Positions 32,654 through 41,404 are shown, counted from the stretch's first letter. The stretch: DNA of 64,000 nucleotides from Amycolatopsis bartoniae (GCF_014191255.1 NZ_JACHWH010000015.1:1-64000); one strand, 5' to 3'. Program-made: numbers and translations. Notes: generated from the sequence alone by a model not told the origin.

Positions 32654-34194
32654 TGGGCTGGGCGGCGCTCGCGAACCTGGTGCGGGACAGGGGAGAGCAG
32701 CGGCCGGACGGTGTGGCCGTGTACACACCGTCCGGTGACCGCACCACCTGGGGCGAGCTGGCCACGGCCTCGTCCGCCGTGACGGCCGCGTGCCTTTCCG
32801 CGGCCGGTCGCCCCGCCCGGATCGGGGTCTGGATCCCCAACGGGCCGCTGTTCGGCGCCGGACTGTTCGGCGCGTGGCAGTCCGGCGCCACCGCCGCGGT
32901 GATCAGCAGCCTCGCTTCCCCGGCCGAGGCGGTCCGGCTCGCCGGGGCCGCCGGGGTCGACGTCGTGGTGACCACCTCCAACCGGGCCGCGCACTTCCCG
33001 GATCTGCCTGTCGTCGCCGTGGATTCCCTTGGTACGGCTGAGGAACCGGCCACGGTGGACCCGGCTGCCGAAGCGCTCCTGCTGTTCACCTCCGGGACCA
33101 CGGGGGTGCCCAAGGGCATCGTGCACCGGGGTGAGGCGCTGGTGTCGTCGATCGACGGGATGCTGACCAGCTCCGGCATCGAGCCGGGGCCCCGATCGCT
33201 GGCGGACGAGGACCGGCGGCCGAACGTAGCGCTCACCCCGCTCTCCCACACCTCCGGGCTGATGGGCCTGCTGTTCGCCTGGTGGGCGGGCAAGCCGGTG
33301 GTGGTGTTCGAACGCTTCGACGCCGCGTCGCTCGACGCGGTGGTCGCCGAGCACAAGGTGCGGACGCTGCGTCTCGTCCCCGCCATGGTGTTCGACCTCG
33401 TGCACGCGCCCGCGCAGGTGCGCCTGGCCGGGGTCCGGTACGCGACCGTCGGTTCCGCGGCACTTTCCCGTTCGCTGGCGGCAAGATTCGAAGAACGTTA
33501 CGGGTTCCCGCTCCTGTCGAACTACGGCCAGACCGAGGCGATGGGCGGTATCGCCGCGGAGCGTCTCGAAGATGTCCGCGCCGGGCGCCGCCCGCCGGGG
33601 TCCGTGGGGCGCGCATTGCCCGGTGTGCACATCCGCATCCTGGACACCGCAACCGGGCGGGAGGCCGCCGCGGGGGAGGTCGGGGAGATCACCGTCAGCT
33701 CCCCGCAGGTGATGCGCCGGTACGCCGGTGACGAGGCCGCGCCGGTAGATCCGGACGGTTTCCTGCACACGGGAGACCTGGGCTCGGTCGACGAGGACGG
33801 GATCCTGTCCGTGGCCGGGCGGGTGAAGGACCTCATCGTCTCCGGCGGGTTCAACATTTACCCGGCCGAGGTCGAGGACGTGCTCGAACACGCGCCGGGC
33901 GTGGCCGCGGCCGCGGTCGCGGGTGTGCCCGACGACCGGCTCGGTGAGCGCATGCTGGCCGTGGTCGTGCCGTCCGGCGAGAGCGTGCCGGAACCCGGGG
34001 CGCTGCACGCCTGGGTTCGCGACCGGCTCGCGCCCTACAAATCCCCCCGGGGCTACCTGGCGCTTCCGGAGTTGCCCCGGACGCAGCACGGGAAGCTGGA
34101 CCGCCGAGCGCTGGCGAAGCTGGTCGCCGACCGTGCCGGCGAGTTCGTGATTCCGGCGAAGGCGCCCACCGAATCGAAGGAGATGCCGAGATGA
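32653..34194 (+). CDS. Acyl-CoA synthetase (AMP-binding family)
   Basis: A 513-residue class I adenylate-forming ligase. Motifs are LFTSGTTGVPKG (A3), NYGQTEAMGG (A5), HTGDLG (A7), GRVKDLIVSGG (A8) and the final Lys in QHGKLDRRAL. It activates a carboxylic acid to acyl-CoA; the substrate class is not clear. ATG at 32653 forms a TGATG overlap with the preceding gene; GTG at 32650 is possible. Its last four bases overlap the SDR start. Confidence 0.9.
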   Translation: MGWAALANLVRDRGEQRPDGVAVYTPSGDRTTWGELATASSAVTAACLSAAGRPARIGVWIPNGPLFGAGLFGAWQSGATAAVISSLASPAEAVRLAGAAGVDVVVTTSNRAAHFPDLPVVAVDSLGTAEEPATVDPAAEALLLFTSGTTGVPKGIVHRGEALVSSIDGMLTSSGIEPGPRSLADEDRRPNVALTPLSHTSGLMGLLFAWWAGKPVVVFERFDAASLDAVVAEHKVRTLRLVPAMVFDLVHAPAQVRLAGVRYATVGSAALSRSLAARFEERYGFPLLSNYGQTEAMGGIAAERLEDVRAGRRPPGSVGRALPGVHIRILDTATGREAAAGEVGEITVSSPQVMRRYAGDEAAPVDPDGFLHTGDLGSVDEDGILSVAGRVKDLIVSGGFNIYPAEVEDVLEHAPGVAAAAVAGVPDDRLGERMLAVVVPSGESVPEPGALHAWVRDRLAPYKSPRGYLALPELPRTQHGKLDRRALAKLVADRAGEFVIPAKAPTESKEMPR

Positions 34195-35048
34195 GGCTGT
34201 TGGACGGGAAGGTCGTCTTCGTCACTGGCGGTGCGCGCGGGCAAGGCCGCGCACACGCGCTGGTCAGCGCGAGAGCGGGCGCGAAGGTCGTGGTGGTGGA
34301 CGTCGTCGACCAGCTTTCGAGTGTGCCCTACGCGATGGCGAAGCCGGAGGACCTGGACGAGACGGTCGCGCTCGTCGAGAAGGAAGGCGGTGAGGCGCTG
34401 GCGGTCCGGGCGGACGTGCGGTCGCAGGAGCAGCTGGACGCCGCGGTCGCGGCGGCACTGGAGAAGTTCGGGCGGATCGACTCGCTGATCGCCAACGCGG
34501 GAATCTGGACGATGGCCCCGTACTGGGAGCTCTCCGAGGAGATGTGGTCGCAGACGATCGAGACCAATCTTGCCGGGATCTGGCGTTCGGCGAAGGCCGT
34601 CACGCCGCACATGATCGAACGGGGCACCGGTTCCATCGTCGTCATCTCTTCGGTGAACGGCATCGAGCCGGGGTTGAACTACGCTCACTACACGTCCGCC
34701 AAGAGCGGCGCGCTGGGGCTGATGAAGGTCATCGCGCTCGAGGGCGGCAGGCACGGCATCCGGTGCAACGCCATCTGTCCCGGCGCGATCCGCACGCCGA
34801 TGTCGAGTCACCAGGCGGCCTGGGACATGATGGCGGGGCACCCGGGCGGCACCGAGGCGGACATGATCCAGGGCGGCTACCACTACAGCGCGCTGAAGGC
34901 GACCAGCTTCCTGGAGCCGGAACGCGTGGCCGAGACGGCGCTCTACCTCAACTCGGACCTGGCGAGCTCGGTCACCGGTGTGACCATCCCGGTGGACGCG
35001 GGGCACCTGCTGCTCGCCGGGATCAACACGGATCCGGTGACCTCCTGA
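34191..35048 (+). CDS. Mycofactocin-coupled SDR family oxidoreductase
   Basis: A 285-residue SDR. The nucleotide motif is TGGARGQG, NAG is at about 99 and the catalytic YTSAK (about 165-169) is present. The insertion after the second strand (VPYAMAKPEDLDETV) is the hallmark of mycofactocin-dependent SDRs, which keep NADH bound. It would oxidise a secondary alcohol to a ketone. The ATG overlaps the CoA synthetase stop (ATGA). A strong terminator follows, ending the ferredoxin-to-SDR transcript. Confidence 0.92.
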   Translation: MRLLDGKVVFVTGGARGQGRAHALVSARAGAKVVVVDVVDQLSSVPYAMAKPEDLDETVALVEKEGGEALAVRADVRSQEQLDAAVAAALEKFGRIDSLIANAGIWTMAPYWELSEEMWSQTIETNLAGIWRSAKAVTPHMIERGTGSIVVISSVNGIEPGLNYAHYTSAKSGALGLMKVIALEGGRHGIRCNAICPGAIRTPMSSHQAAWDMMAGHPGGTEADMIQGGYHYSALKATSFLEPERVAETALYLNSDLASSVTGVTIPVDAGHLLLAGINTDPVTS

Positions 35049-35075
35049 CAGTGGCGCGACTTGCGAAAGAGCACC

Positions 35076-35120
35076 AACGGCTGTGGAGATCGGAGGAGAA
35101 CCGATTTCCACAGCCGTTTT
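35076..35120 (+). terminator. Strong rho-independent terminator
   Basis: An 18-base stem (AACGGCTGTGGA with an extra GATCGG pairing) closes at 35118 and is followed by TTTTC. It separates the SDR from the P450 at 35265. Confidence 0.85.
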
Positions 35121-35185
35121 CGTTGCCGGACAGCAGCTCGGCTCCGACTGGCTACCGTGGCGACTGACATCGCAGGTGAGCAATG

Positions 35186-35210
35186 ATACAGTCAATGAAC
35201 TAAGCGTCAG
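35186..35210 (+). promoter_or_regulatory. Operator-like element, copy 2
   Basis: ATACAGTCAATGAACT then AAGCGTCAG matches 22 of 25 bases of the element upstream of the crotonase at 28289. It lies 54 bases before the P450 ATG, in AT-richer DNA that also holds GTCAGTAACTG. Confidence 0.55.
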
Positions 35211-35264
35211 TAACTGCCAGATAGTTATCGCACCGCTGTCAACCCCGATCGGACGGAGCTTTCG

Positions 35265-36479
35265 ATGGCGCAAGACGTCCCCCTGCCACGCCTCGACGTG
35301 ATGTCGGACGAGTTCAACGCCGACCCGCACGGCTATCTGCGGCAGGTCCGGAGCGACAACCCGGTGGCGCGGAACATCTACGGGATGCCGGTGCTGCTGG
35401 CCCATGCCGACGTGCTGTCGATACTCAACAGCCCCCAGGTGTGCAACGACTACGCGCAGTCGTTCGCCAAGCTGGGCGTGACCGACGGTCCGTTCGCGGA
35501 GTTCCACCTCGGCACGATCCTGCACAAGGACGGTCCCGACCACACGCGGCTGCGCAAGCTCGTGATGCACGCGTTCACCCCGCGAGCGGTCGCGCGGATG
35601 AAGGAGCCGGTGCGGGAGCTGTGCGTCAACCTCGTGGACGAGATCGGCGACGGCGGCGAGGTGGACTTCATCCACGAGTTCGCGCATCAGCTGCCCGTGC
35701 AGGTCATCTGTGACGTGCTGGGCATCCCGCGCGCCGACCACCACACCTTCGACACCTGGGTGACCGACCTCAACGCCATGTTTTCCGAAGAGCTGGGCGC
35801 GGAGGGCCGGCGGACGGCGGAGGCCGCGGTCGTCAATCTCTACTCCTACCTGGAAGGGCTGATCGCCGAACGCCGTCGCGATCTCGGCGACGACATGCTG
35901 AGCACACTGATCGCCGCGGAGGAGGACGGCGACCGGCTGAGCCACGACGACCTGCTGCGGATGGTCGTGCTCCTCATGCACGGCGGGCACGACACCACCC
36001 GCTCCGCGCTGATGATCATGATGGCCACCCTCGCCGAGAACCAGGAGCTGCAGTCCCGGCTGCGTGCGGACCGGACTCTGGTGCGCCCCGCGATCGAGGA
36101 GATCCTGCGGCTGGAGCCGATTCTGCCGTGGCTGATGCGCAAGGCCAGGACCGACCTGGATCTCGGCGGTGGGGCGGTCGCGCACGAGGGAGAGATGGTG
36201 CAGATCTCCCTGCTCGCCGCGAACCGCGACCCGGACGTGTTCACCTGCCCCGACGAGTTTCGGCTGGACCGGGAAGGCCCCTCGCACGTGACGTTCGGCC
36301 GTGGTGCGCATTTCTGCCCGGGGAACGCCCTGGCCCGTCTCGAGTTGTCGGAGGCGTTGAACGTCTTGCTGGACCGGTGGAAGCGGTGGGAGTTCCGGGA
36401 CGGGGTACGGCCCAAGTGGATTCCGCTGTCGAGCATCCGGGCTTTCGAATCGTTGCACTTGTCGTTCGAAGTGGCCTGA
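35265..36479 (+). CDS. Cytochrome P450 (1)
   Basis: A 404-residue bacterial P450. The I-helix oxygen-activation motif is GGHDTT (240-245, acid-alcohol pair Asp243/Thr244), the K-helix ExxR is Glu279-Arg282, and the heme Cys351 is in FGRGAHFCPGNALAR. It would hydroxylate a substrate using ferredoxin electrons. It stands alone between two terminators with the shared operator-like element upstream, so it is probably co-regulated with the beta-oxidation genes at 28 kb. Confidence 0.95.
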   Translation: MAQDVPLPRLDVMSDEFNADPHGYLRQVRSDNPVARNIYGMPVLLAHADVLSILNSPQVCNDYAQSFAKLGVTDGPFAEFHLGTILHKDGPDHTRLRKLVMHAFTPRAVARMKEPVRELCVNLVDEIGDGGEVDFIHEFAHQLPVQVICDVLGIPRADHHTFDTWVTDLNAMFSEELGAEGRRTAEAAVVNLYSYLEGLIAERRRDLGDDMLSTLIAAEEDGDRLSHDDLLRMVVLLMHGGHDTTRSALMIMMATLAENQELQSRLRADRTLVRPAIEEILRLEPILPWLMRKARTDLDLGGGAVAHEGEMVQISLLAANRDPDVFTCPDEFRLDREGPSHVTFGRGAHFCPGNALARLELSEALNVLLDRWKRWEFRDGVRPKWIPLSSIRAFESLHLSFEVA

Positions 36480-36511
36480 CCGGTTTCCGGTCCGACCGGT
36501 CGCTCTGGTCG

Positions 36512-36549
36512 CCGCACCGCCCCGGCACGCGGGTGCCGGGGCGGTGCGG
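36512..36549 (+). terminator. Hairpin terminator after P450 (1)
   Basis: A perfect 17-base G/C stem (36512-36528 with 36533-36549) with a four-base loop, followed by GGGTTCG rather than a T run. It lies directly upstream of the insertion sequence. Confidence 0.65.
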
Positions 36550-36589
36550 GGTTCGAGGCGAAGCGGCAACCCTGCGCTAAGGCCTGTCC

Positions 36590-36907
36590 TCAAAGCCAGA
36601 TGAGCAGTGTGGCGAGGTCGATCATGCTCCGGTAGGAGGTGGCGACCTGGTCGAAGGCGGGTGGGCGGCCACCGGCCCGGCCGCGGCGCAGCCGGTTGGC
36701 TTGCTGGTCACGGCGTTCGGGAATGGCCGCCGGGATGTGCCGTTGGCGCAGGTAAGAACGGATGGCTCGGCTGGAGTAGCCCTTGTCCGCCAGAATCCGG
36801 CTCGGCCGGGTCGGCGGACGGCCGGGACCGGGCCGGCGGAACTTCACCGCTGCCATGACCTGGGTGAAGATGGTGCAGTCGTTGACATTGCCGCCGGTCA
36901 AGACCAC
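36590..36907 (-). pseudogene. IS5-type transposase, second frame (orfB), deleted
   Basis: The frame carries the second catalytic Asp (GGNVNDC) and ADKGYSSRAIR, then AGGRPPAFDQ. It jumps to VATSYRSMIDLATLLIWL, skipping about 30 residues that normally contain NVVERCFNRLK with the catalytic Glu. The deletion is in frame but should abolish transposition. The frame continues upstream without a start codon toward orfA. Confidence 0.8.
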
Positions 36908-36986
36908 CGACAGAGGCCGCCCATGGCCGGCACAGGCCAGGTGGATCTTGGTAGTGGGTCCACCACGGGACCGCCCGATGGCATGA

Positions 36987-37388
36987 TCACCTGGCTCGCT
37001 GTGCCCGCCGCACGAGTGTGCATCCCCCTGTGGGGGACGCGGTCATGCGACGGGCGCCGGCAGCGTGCTGATGGGCCCGCACGATGCCGGAGTCGACCGA
37101 GACCTCGCGGTCGAGTTCGTCGATCGCTTCGGCGATCACCCGGACCTGCGCTACCAGAGCGGACAGAGTGCCGGTGCGTGACCAGCGCCAGAACCGGTTG
37201 TACACCGTCGTCCACGGCCCATAGCGTTCGGGCAGGTCACGCCACGCCACCCCGGTCTTAGCCTTGAACAACATCCCGTTGACCACCCGGCGGTCATCCA
37301 CCCGCGGACGCCCCTTCGCACCCGACACCGGAAGCAACGGCTGGATGACCTGCCACTGCTCATCAGTCAGCTCATGCCTACGCACCAC
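36987..37388 (-). CDS. IS5-type transposase, first frame (orfA)
   Basis: A 133-residue frame beginning RRHELTDEQW, with the KTGVAWRDLPERYGPWTTVYNRFWRW domain common to IS5 transposases. It includes the first catalytic Asp (VSVDSGIVRAH, about residue 98) and then leaves homology at the frameshift region. In functional IS427-type elements ribosomal frameshifting joins it to the second frame. Confidence 0.85.
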   Translation of the reverse strand: MVRRHELTDEQWQVIQPLLPVSGAKGRPRVDDRRVVNGMLFKAKTGVAWRDLPERYGPWTTVYNRFWRWSRTGTLSALVAQVRVIAEAIDELDREVSVDSGIVRAHQHAAGARRMTASPTGGCTLVRRAQRAR

Positions 37389-37435
37389 GACCGAAGATCA
37401 AATCAGATCAACCACGCCAGCTTTCAGGACAGGCG

Positions 37436-38248
37436 CTAAGGAGACACGCTCTCTGCCGGCGAGTGCACGGTCCACTGTGCCAACCGCAAACCGCCGTCCA
37501 CCGGGAGCGACACCCCCGTGACATAGCGAGCCGCGTCGCTCAGCAGGAACAGGGACGGGCCGGCGATCTCCGCCTCCGTGCCGAGCCGGCCCAGCGCGGT
37601 GGCCGACTCCATGCGGGCCCGGATGCCGCCCTGCTCCCACAGTTCGTCGGTGCCCTCGGACGGGAACGGACCCGGGCCGATGGTGTTGAGCCGGATCCCG
37701 TAACGTCCCCATTCCCTCGCGGCGGAACGGACGAACCCCTCCACGCCGGCCTTCGACGCGCTCGAGTGCGCCACTCCGGGGGTCTCACGGGACGCGAGCG
37801 CGCTCGTGACCGCGACGCAGGCACCGGGCAGCCCGGCGCCGATCAGCGGCTCGGCCCAGCGGTGGATCACGTGGAAGGCGCCGACGAGCGAGGACTGCAC
37901 CACGTGGGCGAAACCCTCGGGCGTGATGTCCTCGGCGAGTGAACCGTAGGCCGCCGCCGCCGAGTGGTACAGCAGCTGCGCCGGGCCGCCGTCCTCCTCG
38001 ATCGTCCGAAAAGCCGCGGCAACCGTCTCCGCGGCACGGATGTCGCACGTGACCGGGACGATCCTGCCCGGCAGGCCGGCGCCGCGCCGGACGGTTTCCT
38101 CGAGCCGCGCCACACGGCGGCCGAGCACGTAGACACCGGTGCCGGTGGCGGCGATCGCGAGTGCGACCGAGCGGCCGATGCCCGACCCGCCGCCGGTCAC
38201 GACCACGCGATCGTAAGCCGGTGTCAACGTGAATTCCTTTGGTGCCAC
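37436..38248 (-). CDS. SDR family oxidoreductase, 2,4-dienoyl-CoA-reductase-like
   Basis: A 270-residue SDR with TGGGSGIGRSVA at the nucleotide site. At the active site it reads HSSASKAG, with Ser where most SDRs have Tyr; the GPGPFPSEGT segment resembles 2,4-dienoyl-CoA reductases, which often deviate here. It probably reduces an enoyl-CoA type substrate (inference). GTG start with AAGGAGG. The TAG stop lies within the CTAA duplicated by the insertion sequence, so the reading frame survived insertion exactly. Confidence 0.82.
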   Translation of the reverse strand: MAPKEFTLTPAYDRVVVTGGGSGIGRSVALAIAATGTGVYVLGRRVARLEETVRRGAGLPGRIVPVTCDIRAAETVAAAFRTIEEDGGPAQLLYHSAAAAYGSLAEDITPEGFAHVVQSSLVGAFHVIHRWAEPLIGAGLPGACVAVTSALASRETPGVAHSSASKAGVEGFVRSAAREWGRYGIRLNTIGPGPFPSEGTDELWEQGGIRARMESATALGRLGTEAEIAGPSLFLLSDAARYVTGVSLPVDGGLRLAQWTVHSPAESVSP

Positions 38249-38266
38249 GGATCCTCCTTGATTCGG

Positions 38267-38470
38267 TCACCCGGAAAGGACGAAGCGGACGACACCGCGC
38301 CGCCGCTCGCGAGTCAGCAACCGCGGCGCGCTGACGGACAAGCCGCTGCCGAGGACGGAGCCCAGCACGAGCCGCCCGCCGGGGTGCGGCGACCGCCTGG
38401 CCTGGTCGGTGAAGTGGAAGACGGCGCCGGCCCGGACCGCGGCGGCGATGCAGCCGCGGGGATCGAGCAC
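38267..38470 (-). CDS. Short unidentified ORF between P450 and SDR
   Basis: A 67-codon frame with strong G/C at third positions and a sequence ending TRERRRGVVRFVLSG. The coding-like bias continues upstream to the P450 stop, but no ribosome site is seen and no family is recognised. It may be the end of a truncated gene rather than a real one. Confidence 0.3.
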   Translation of the reverse strand: MLDPRGCIAAAVRAGAVFHFTDQARRSPHPGGRLVLGSVLGSGLSVSAPRLLTRERRRGVVRFVLSG

Positions 38471-38493
38471 GGGCGCCGCCGTGGCCGGGCCGG

Positions 38494-39699
38494 TCAGCGT
38501 GGGGTGGCCGCCACACGCAACGTCGCCAGGTTGTTGGTGCCGAAGGAGTTCCGTTCCACGGCCTCGATCAGCCGCAGGTCGCGGTAGCGCTCCAGAAGTA
38601 CTTCCAGGCCGATCGGCAGCTCCTGGCGTGCCAGCGGGGCGCCGACGCAGTGGTGGATGCCCGCCGCGAACGACAGGTGCGGGTTGGGTTTGCGGCCGAT
38701 GTCGAAGGCGTCCGGGTCGGTGAACACGTCCTCGTCCCGGTTGGCCGAGTGCATGATGATGCCGACCTGCTCGCCTTCCTCGACCACGTGGCCCGCCAGT
38801 TCGGTGCGGTGCAGCGCGATCCGCTTCTGCGTCGAGACCGGCGGATCGAACCGCAGGATTTCCTCGACCGCAGAGTCCAGCAGGTCAGGGTCCGCCTGCA
38901 GCCGGCCAAGCTGGTCACGGTGCGTGAGCAGGGCGTGCACGCCGTTGCACAGGGCGCTGGCCGTCGTCTCGAACCCGCCCGCCAGCAAGATGGCGATGGC
39001 GCCCACGATCTCGCCGTGTGACAGCTCGCCGGTGTCCTCGGCCGCCAGGATCCCGTCGATGAATTCGCCCTCGGGTGCCACTCGCCGGGCAGCGACGAAG
39101 TCCTCGATGTAGTCGAACAGCGGCCGCGCGGCGCGGTAGACCCCGTCGATCAGCCGCACGTCGTAGTCGGCGGCGATCTGCAGCAGCCAGGCCGCGACCT
39201 TCGGGTCGTCGTCGGACGGCAGCCCGGTCAGCTCCGCGACCATGCGGATCGGCACCGCGTACGCGTAGTCGGTGACCAGGTCGAACTCTGTCCTGCCACC
39301 GAGCTGGTCGAGCTGATGCTCGAACAGTGCCCGGATCTTCTCCCGCTGGGCCAGCGAGTTGCGGCGGCCGAACAGCTTGTCGAACAGCTTCCGGATGCGC
39401 GTGTGGTCCGGGGGATCGATCTCGTCCATGAAGCGGTGTTCGAAGATCCGGCGGGTTTCCTGTGCGGCCGCCGGGTCGCTGCGCTCCAGCTCCTGGAACC
39501 GCAGCGACCGCAGCGGGTCGTTGCCCCAGGTCCTCGCGTCGCGGAAGATCTGGCCGCATTCCGCGTGGCGGAAGAACGTGAGTCCCAGCCCGGGCACCGG
39601 GTGGCTGGGGTTCTCCCGCCGGAACACCGCGTAGTAGGCGTCGGGGTCCGTGACGAGCCGGGGGTCGGTGACGTCGAAGACCGGTGGCGTGGCGGTCAC
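38494..39699 (-). CDS. Cytochrome P450 (2)
   Basis: A 401-residue P450. I-helix AGGFETT (240-246, Glu244/Thr245), ExxR Glu280-Arg283 and heme Cys351 in FAAGIHHCVGAPLAR are all present. The FAAGIHHCxG heme loop differs from the FGxGxHxC of the other three P450s, placing it in another subfamily. GTG start at 39699 overlaps the stop of the frameshifted SnoaL remnant (GTGA). The SDR at 37436 lies downstream on the same strand and may act on the alcohol formed. Confidence 0.94.
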   Translation of the reverse strand: MTATPPVFDVTDPRLVTDPDAYYAVFRRENPSHPVPGLGLTFFRHAECGQIFRDARTWGNDPLRSLRFQELERSDPAAAQETRRIFEHRFMDEIDPPDHTRIRKLFDKLFGRRNSLAQREKIRALFEHQLDQLGGRTEFDLVTDYAYAVPIRMVAELTGLPSDDDPKVAAWLLQIAADYDVRLIDGVYRAARPLFDYIEDFVAARRVAPEGEFIDGILAAEDTGELSHGEIVGAIAILLAGGFETTASALCNGVHALLTHRDQLGRLQADPDLLDSAVEEILRFDPPVSTQKRIALHRTELAGHVVEEGEQVGIIMHSANRDEDVFTDPDAFDIGRKPNPHLSFAAGIHHCVGAPLARQELPIGLEVLLERYRDLRLIEAVERNSFGTNNLATLRVAATPR

Positions 39700-39962
39700 G
39701 TCAGTCCCGCCGGGGCGCGGTGACCGCGGCCGAGTCGTGACAGCAGTCGGGCACTTCCTCGGTGAGCCCGTCGCGCACGGGTGCGGAGCTCGGGGAAGGG
39801 CAGCACCGCGCGCTCATCGTCGATCGGGAGGTGGACGTTGGGCCGCAGTGCGAATTCGCCACTGGCCCCGACCCGCTCGCACGGCTTCTGGGCGGTCTCG
39901 GTGTCACCGCTGCCGAAGGCGATCCGGAACTTCTCAGCGATCTCCGCCGCTGGTGCGCTCAT
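39696..39962 (-). pseudogene. Frameshifted SnoaL-like gene upstream of P450 (2)
   Basis: The ATG at 39962 opens a frame starting AEIAEKFRIAFGSGDTETA, typical of SnoaL-like proteins. Near codon 60 codon bias moves to another frame (VRDGLTEEVPD...), which ends at 39701. Only 88 codons remain of the usual 130-150. Both frames end at the P450 start, so the remnant may still couple translation of the P450. Confidence 0.55.
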
Positions 39963-39978
39963 GCGGGGTACCTTTCGT

Positions 39979-39989
39979 CTACGCTGACG
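39979..39989. promoter_or_regulatory. CTACGCTGACG element, copy 1
   Basis: These 11 bases are identical to 45676-45686, and both lie 17-25 bases upstream of a reverse-strand start. TGTATAGG follows. It is probably part of a shared promoter or operator for the P450 (2) and CoA-ligase transcripts. Confidence 0.4.
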
Positions 39990-40107
39990 ATATGTATAGG
40001 AAGATGACGCGAAGGCTACTCGTTGACCCTCCATACTGTCTATGCTCAGGGTGACGAGGAAGTCGAACGATGGTCGCCCGGCGGGCGACCCGGATCGGAG
40101 GAGCAAG

Positions 40108-40890
40108 GTGGGAGCGGCACAACGCCTGGCGGGAAAGATCGCCATCGTGACGGGAGCAGCCGGTGGGATCGGCAAGGAGCACGCCAAGCGGTTCGCCGAC
40201 GAGGGAGCGTCGGTCGTGGCGCTGGACATCGACGAGCAGGGCGCCGAGTCCACCGCGAAGGAGCTGCCGGCCGGCGGCGACCAGCGGCACCTCGGTGGCC
40301 GGGTGGACATCTCGTCGCTGGCCAGCTGCCAGGACGCGGCCGACCGCGTCGTCGCCGAGTTCGGCCGCATCGACGCGCTGGTGAACAACGCCGCGATCTA
40401 TGCGAACATCGACCACAAGCGGGCCGACGAGGAGTACCTGGACCAGGTGCTGTCGGTCAACATGCTCGGCCCGTGGCGGATGTCGAAGGCCGTCGTCCCG
40501 GCGATGATGTCCCAGAACTCCGGGCGCATCATCAACCAGTCGTCCGACGCGGCACTGATGTACCACGTGTCGCGCAAGCCCGAGACGCTGCCGAACTTCG
40601 CCTACGCGTGGTCGAAGTACAGCGTCAACGGCCTCACCAAGTTCATGGCGGGCGTGCTGGGCGGCTACAACATCACCGTCAACTGCATCTCGCCGGGGAT
40701 GACGATGACCGAAGCGACCCAGCAGGCCGTTTCGCCGCGGATGGCGGAACGCCTCAACGCGAGCACCCCGCTGGGGCGTGCCATGGAGCCGCAGGAGATC
40801 GCGGCCGCGGCCCTGTTCCTGGCCTCCGACGACGCGAAGGGCATCACCGGGCAGATCCTGTATGTCAACGGCGGCGCCGTCATGCCCTGA
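40108..40890 (+). CDS. SDR family oxidoreductase
   Basis: A 260-residue classical SDR. TGAAGGIG is the nucleotide motif, DID after the second strand suggests NAD preference, NNA is at about 94 and the catalytic YAWSK is present. NQSSDAALMYHVSRKPETLPN is a longer than usual loop before the Tyr. It probably oxidises a ring or side-chain alcohol. GTG at 40108 is chosen because GGAGGAG lies just upstream; the frame is open to 40042. A SnoaL gene follows 38 bases later. Confidence 0.9.
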   Translation: MGAAQRLAGKIAIVTGAAGGIGKEHAKRFADEGASVVALDIDEQGAESTAKELPAGGDQRHLGGRVDISSLASCQDAADRVVAEFGRIDALVNNAAIYANIDHKRADEEYLDQVLSVNMLGPWRMSKAVVPAMMSQNSGRIINQSSDAALMYHVSRKPETLPNFAYAWSKYSVNGLTKFMAGVLGGYNITVNCISPGMTMTEATQQAVSPRMAERLNASTPLGRAMEPQEIAAAALFLASDDAKGITGQILYVNGGAVMP

Positions 40891-40928
40891 GCGCATCAGC
40901 AAACCGTTCCCATCAAAGGAGATGGCAG

Positions 40929-41339
40929 ATGGCCGACAACCTCGCTGTGCTGCGCCGGTTCTATGAGCTGGCCGCGGCGGGCTACGAACCGGGCACGAAG
41001 ATGCCGGAGGAGATCTTCGACCTGCTGCACCCCGACCTCGTGACTCGTGAGCCCGAGTCGCTGCCCTACGGCGGCACCTACCACGGGATCGAAGGCTGGC
41101 AGGAGCTGTACGCCAAGACCGCCGAGTTCTGGGACTTCGACTCGATGCAGCCGGCGGAGTACGTGTGCCAGGGCGACTACGTCGTGGCACTCAACCGCAT
41201 CGTCGGGCGTGTCCGCGCCACCGGGAAGTTCCTCGACATGCCGCTGATCGCGGTGTGGAAGTTCGAGAACGGCCGGATCCGCTCCACCGACGTCATCCCG
41301 TTCGACGCGCACGCCATCCTGGAGGCCTCGAAGCCCTGA
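40929..41339 (+). CDS. SnoaL-like (NTF2 fold) protein
   Basis: A 136-residue NTF2-fold protein with LAVLRRFYELAAAG at the first helix, GIEGWQELYAKTAEFWDF in the middle and WKFENGRIRSTDVIPFDAHA at the end. The family includes ketosteroid isomerase- and epoxide-hydrolase-like enzymes; Asp and Tyr residues are present but no activity can be fixed. AAAGGAG precedes the ATG. It is paired with the SDR upstream and followed by a strong hairpin. Confidence 0.82.
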   Translation: MADNLAVLRRFYELAAAGYEPGTKMPEEIFDLLHPDLVTREPESLPYGGTYHGIEGWQELYAKTAEFWDFDSMQPAEYVCQGDYVVALNRIVGRVRATGKFLDMPLIAVWKFENGRIRSTDVIPFDAHAILEASKP

Positions 41340-41350
41340 CCCCAGGGGCA

Positions 41351-41398
41351 ACGGGAACGGGGCCCCGGCGGCAAGTGCCGCCGGGGCCCCGTTCCCGT
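41351..41398. terminator. Bidirectional terminator with 23-base perfect stem
   Basis: Arms 41351-41373 and 41376-41398 are exactly complementary with a two-base loop. It lies between the convergent SnoaL and alcohol dehydrogenase genes and should stop transcription from both sides. Confidence 0.85.
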
Positions 41399-41404
41399 CG
41401 GTGC

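Larger units (their letters stand above)
36581..37435 (-). mobile_element. IS5-family (IS427-group-like) insertion sequence, defective
   Basis: An 855-base element. The ends are imperfect inverted repeats (GGCCTGTCCTCAAAGCCAG against GCGCCTGTCCTGAAAGCTGG), flanked by a CTAA target duplication at 36577-36580 and 37436-37439. That fits the YTAR duplication of the group. It holds two overlapping reverse-strand transposase frames as in IS427 relatives. The second frame has lost the segment with the catalytic Glu, so the copy cannot move by itself. The right CTAA carries the stop codon of the adjacent SDR gene. Confidence 0.88.

Noticed and set aside
34053..36593. An 846-codon reverse open frame
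   Set aside because: It runs antisense through the CoA synthetase end, the SDR and P450 (1), crosses a terminator, and has no recognisable domain.
24890..37439. Intact integrative element or prophage
   Set aside because: Only a recombinase fragment and one defective IS are present; there are no structural, replication or conjugation genes and no attachment repeats were found.
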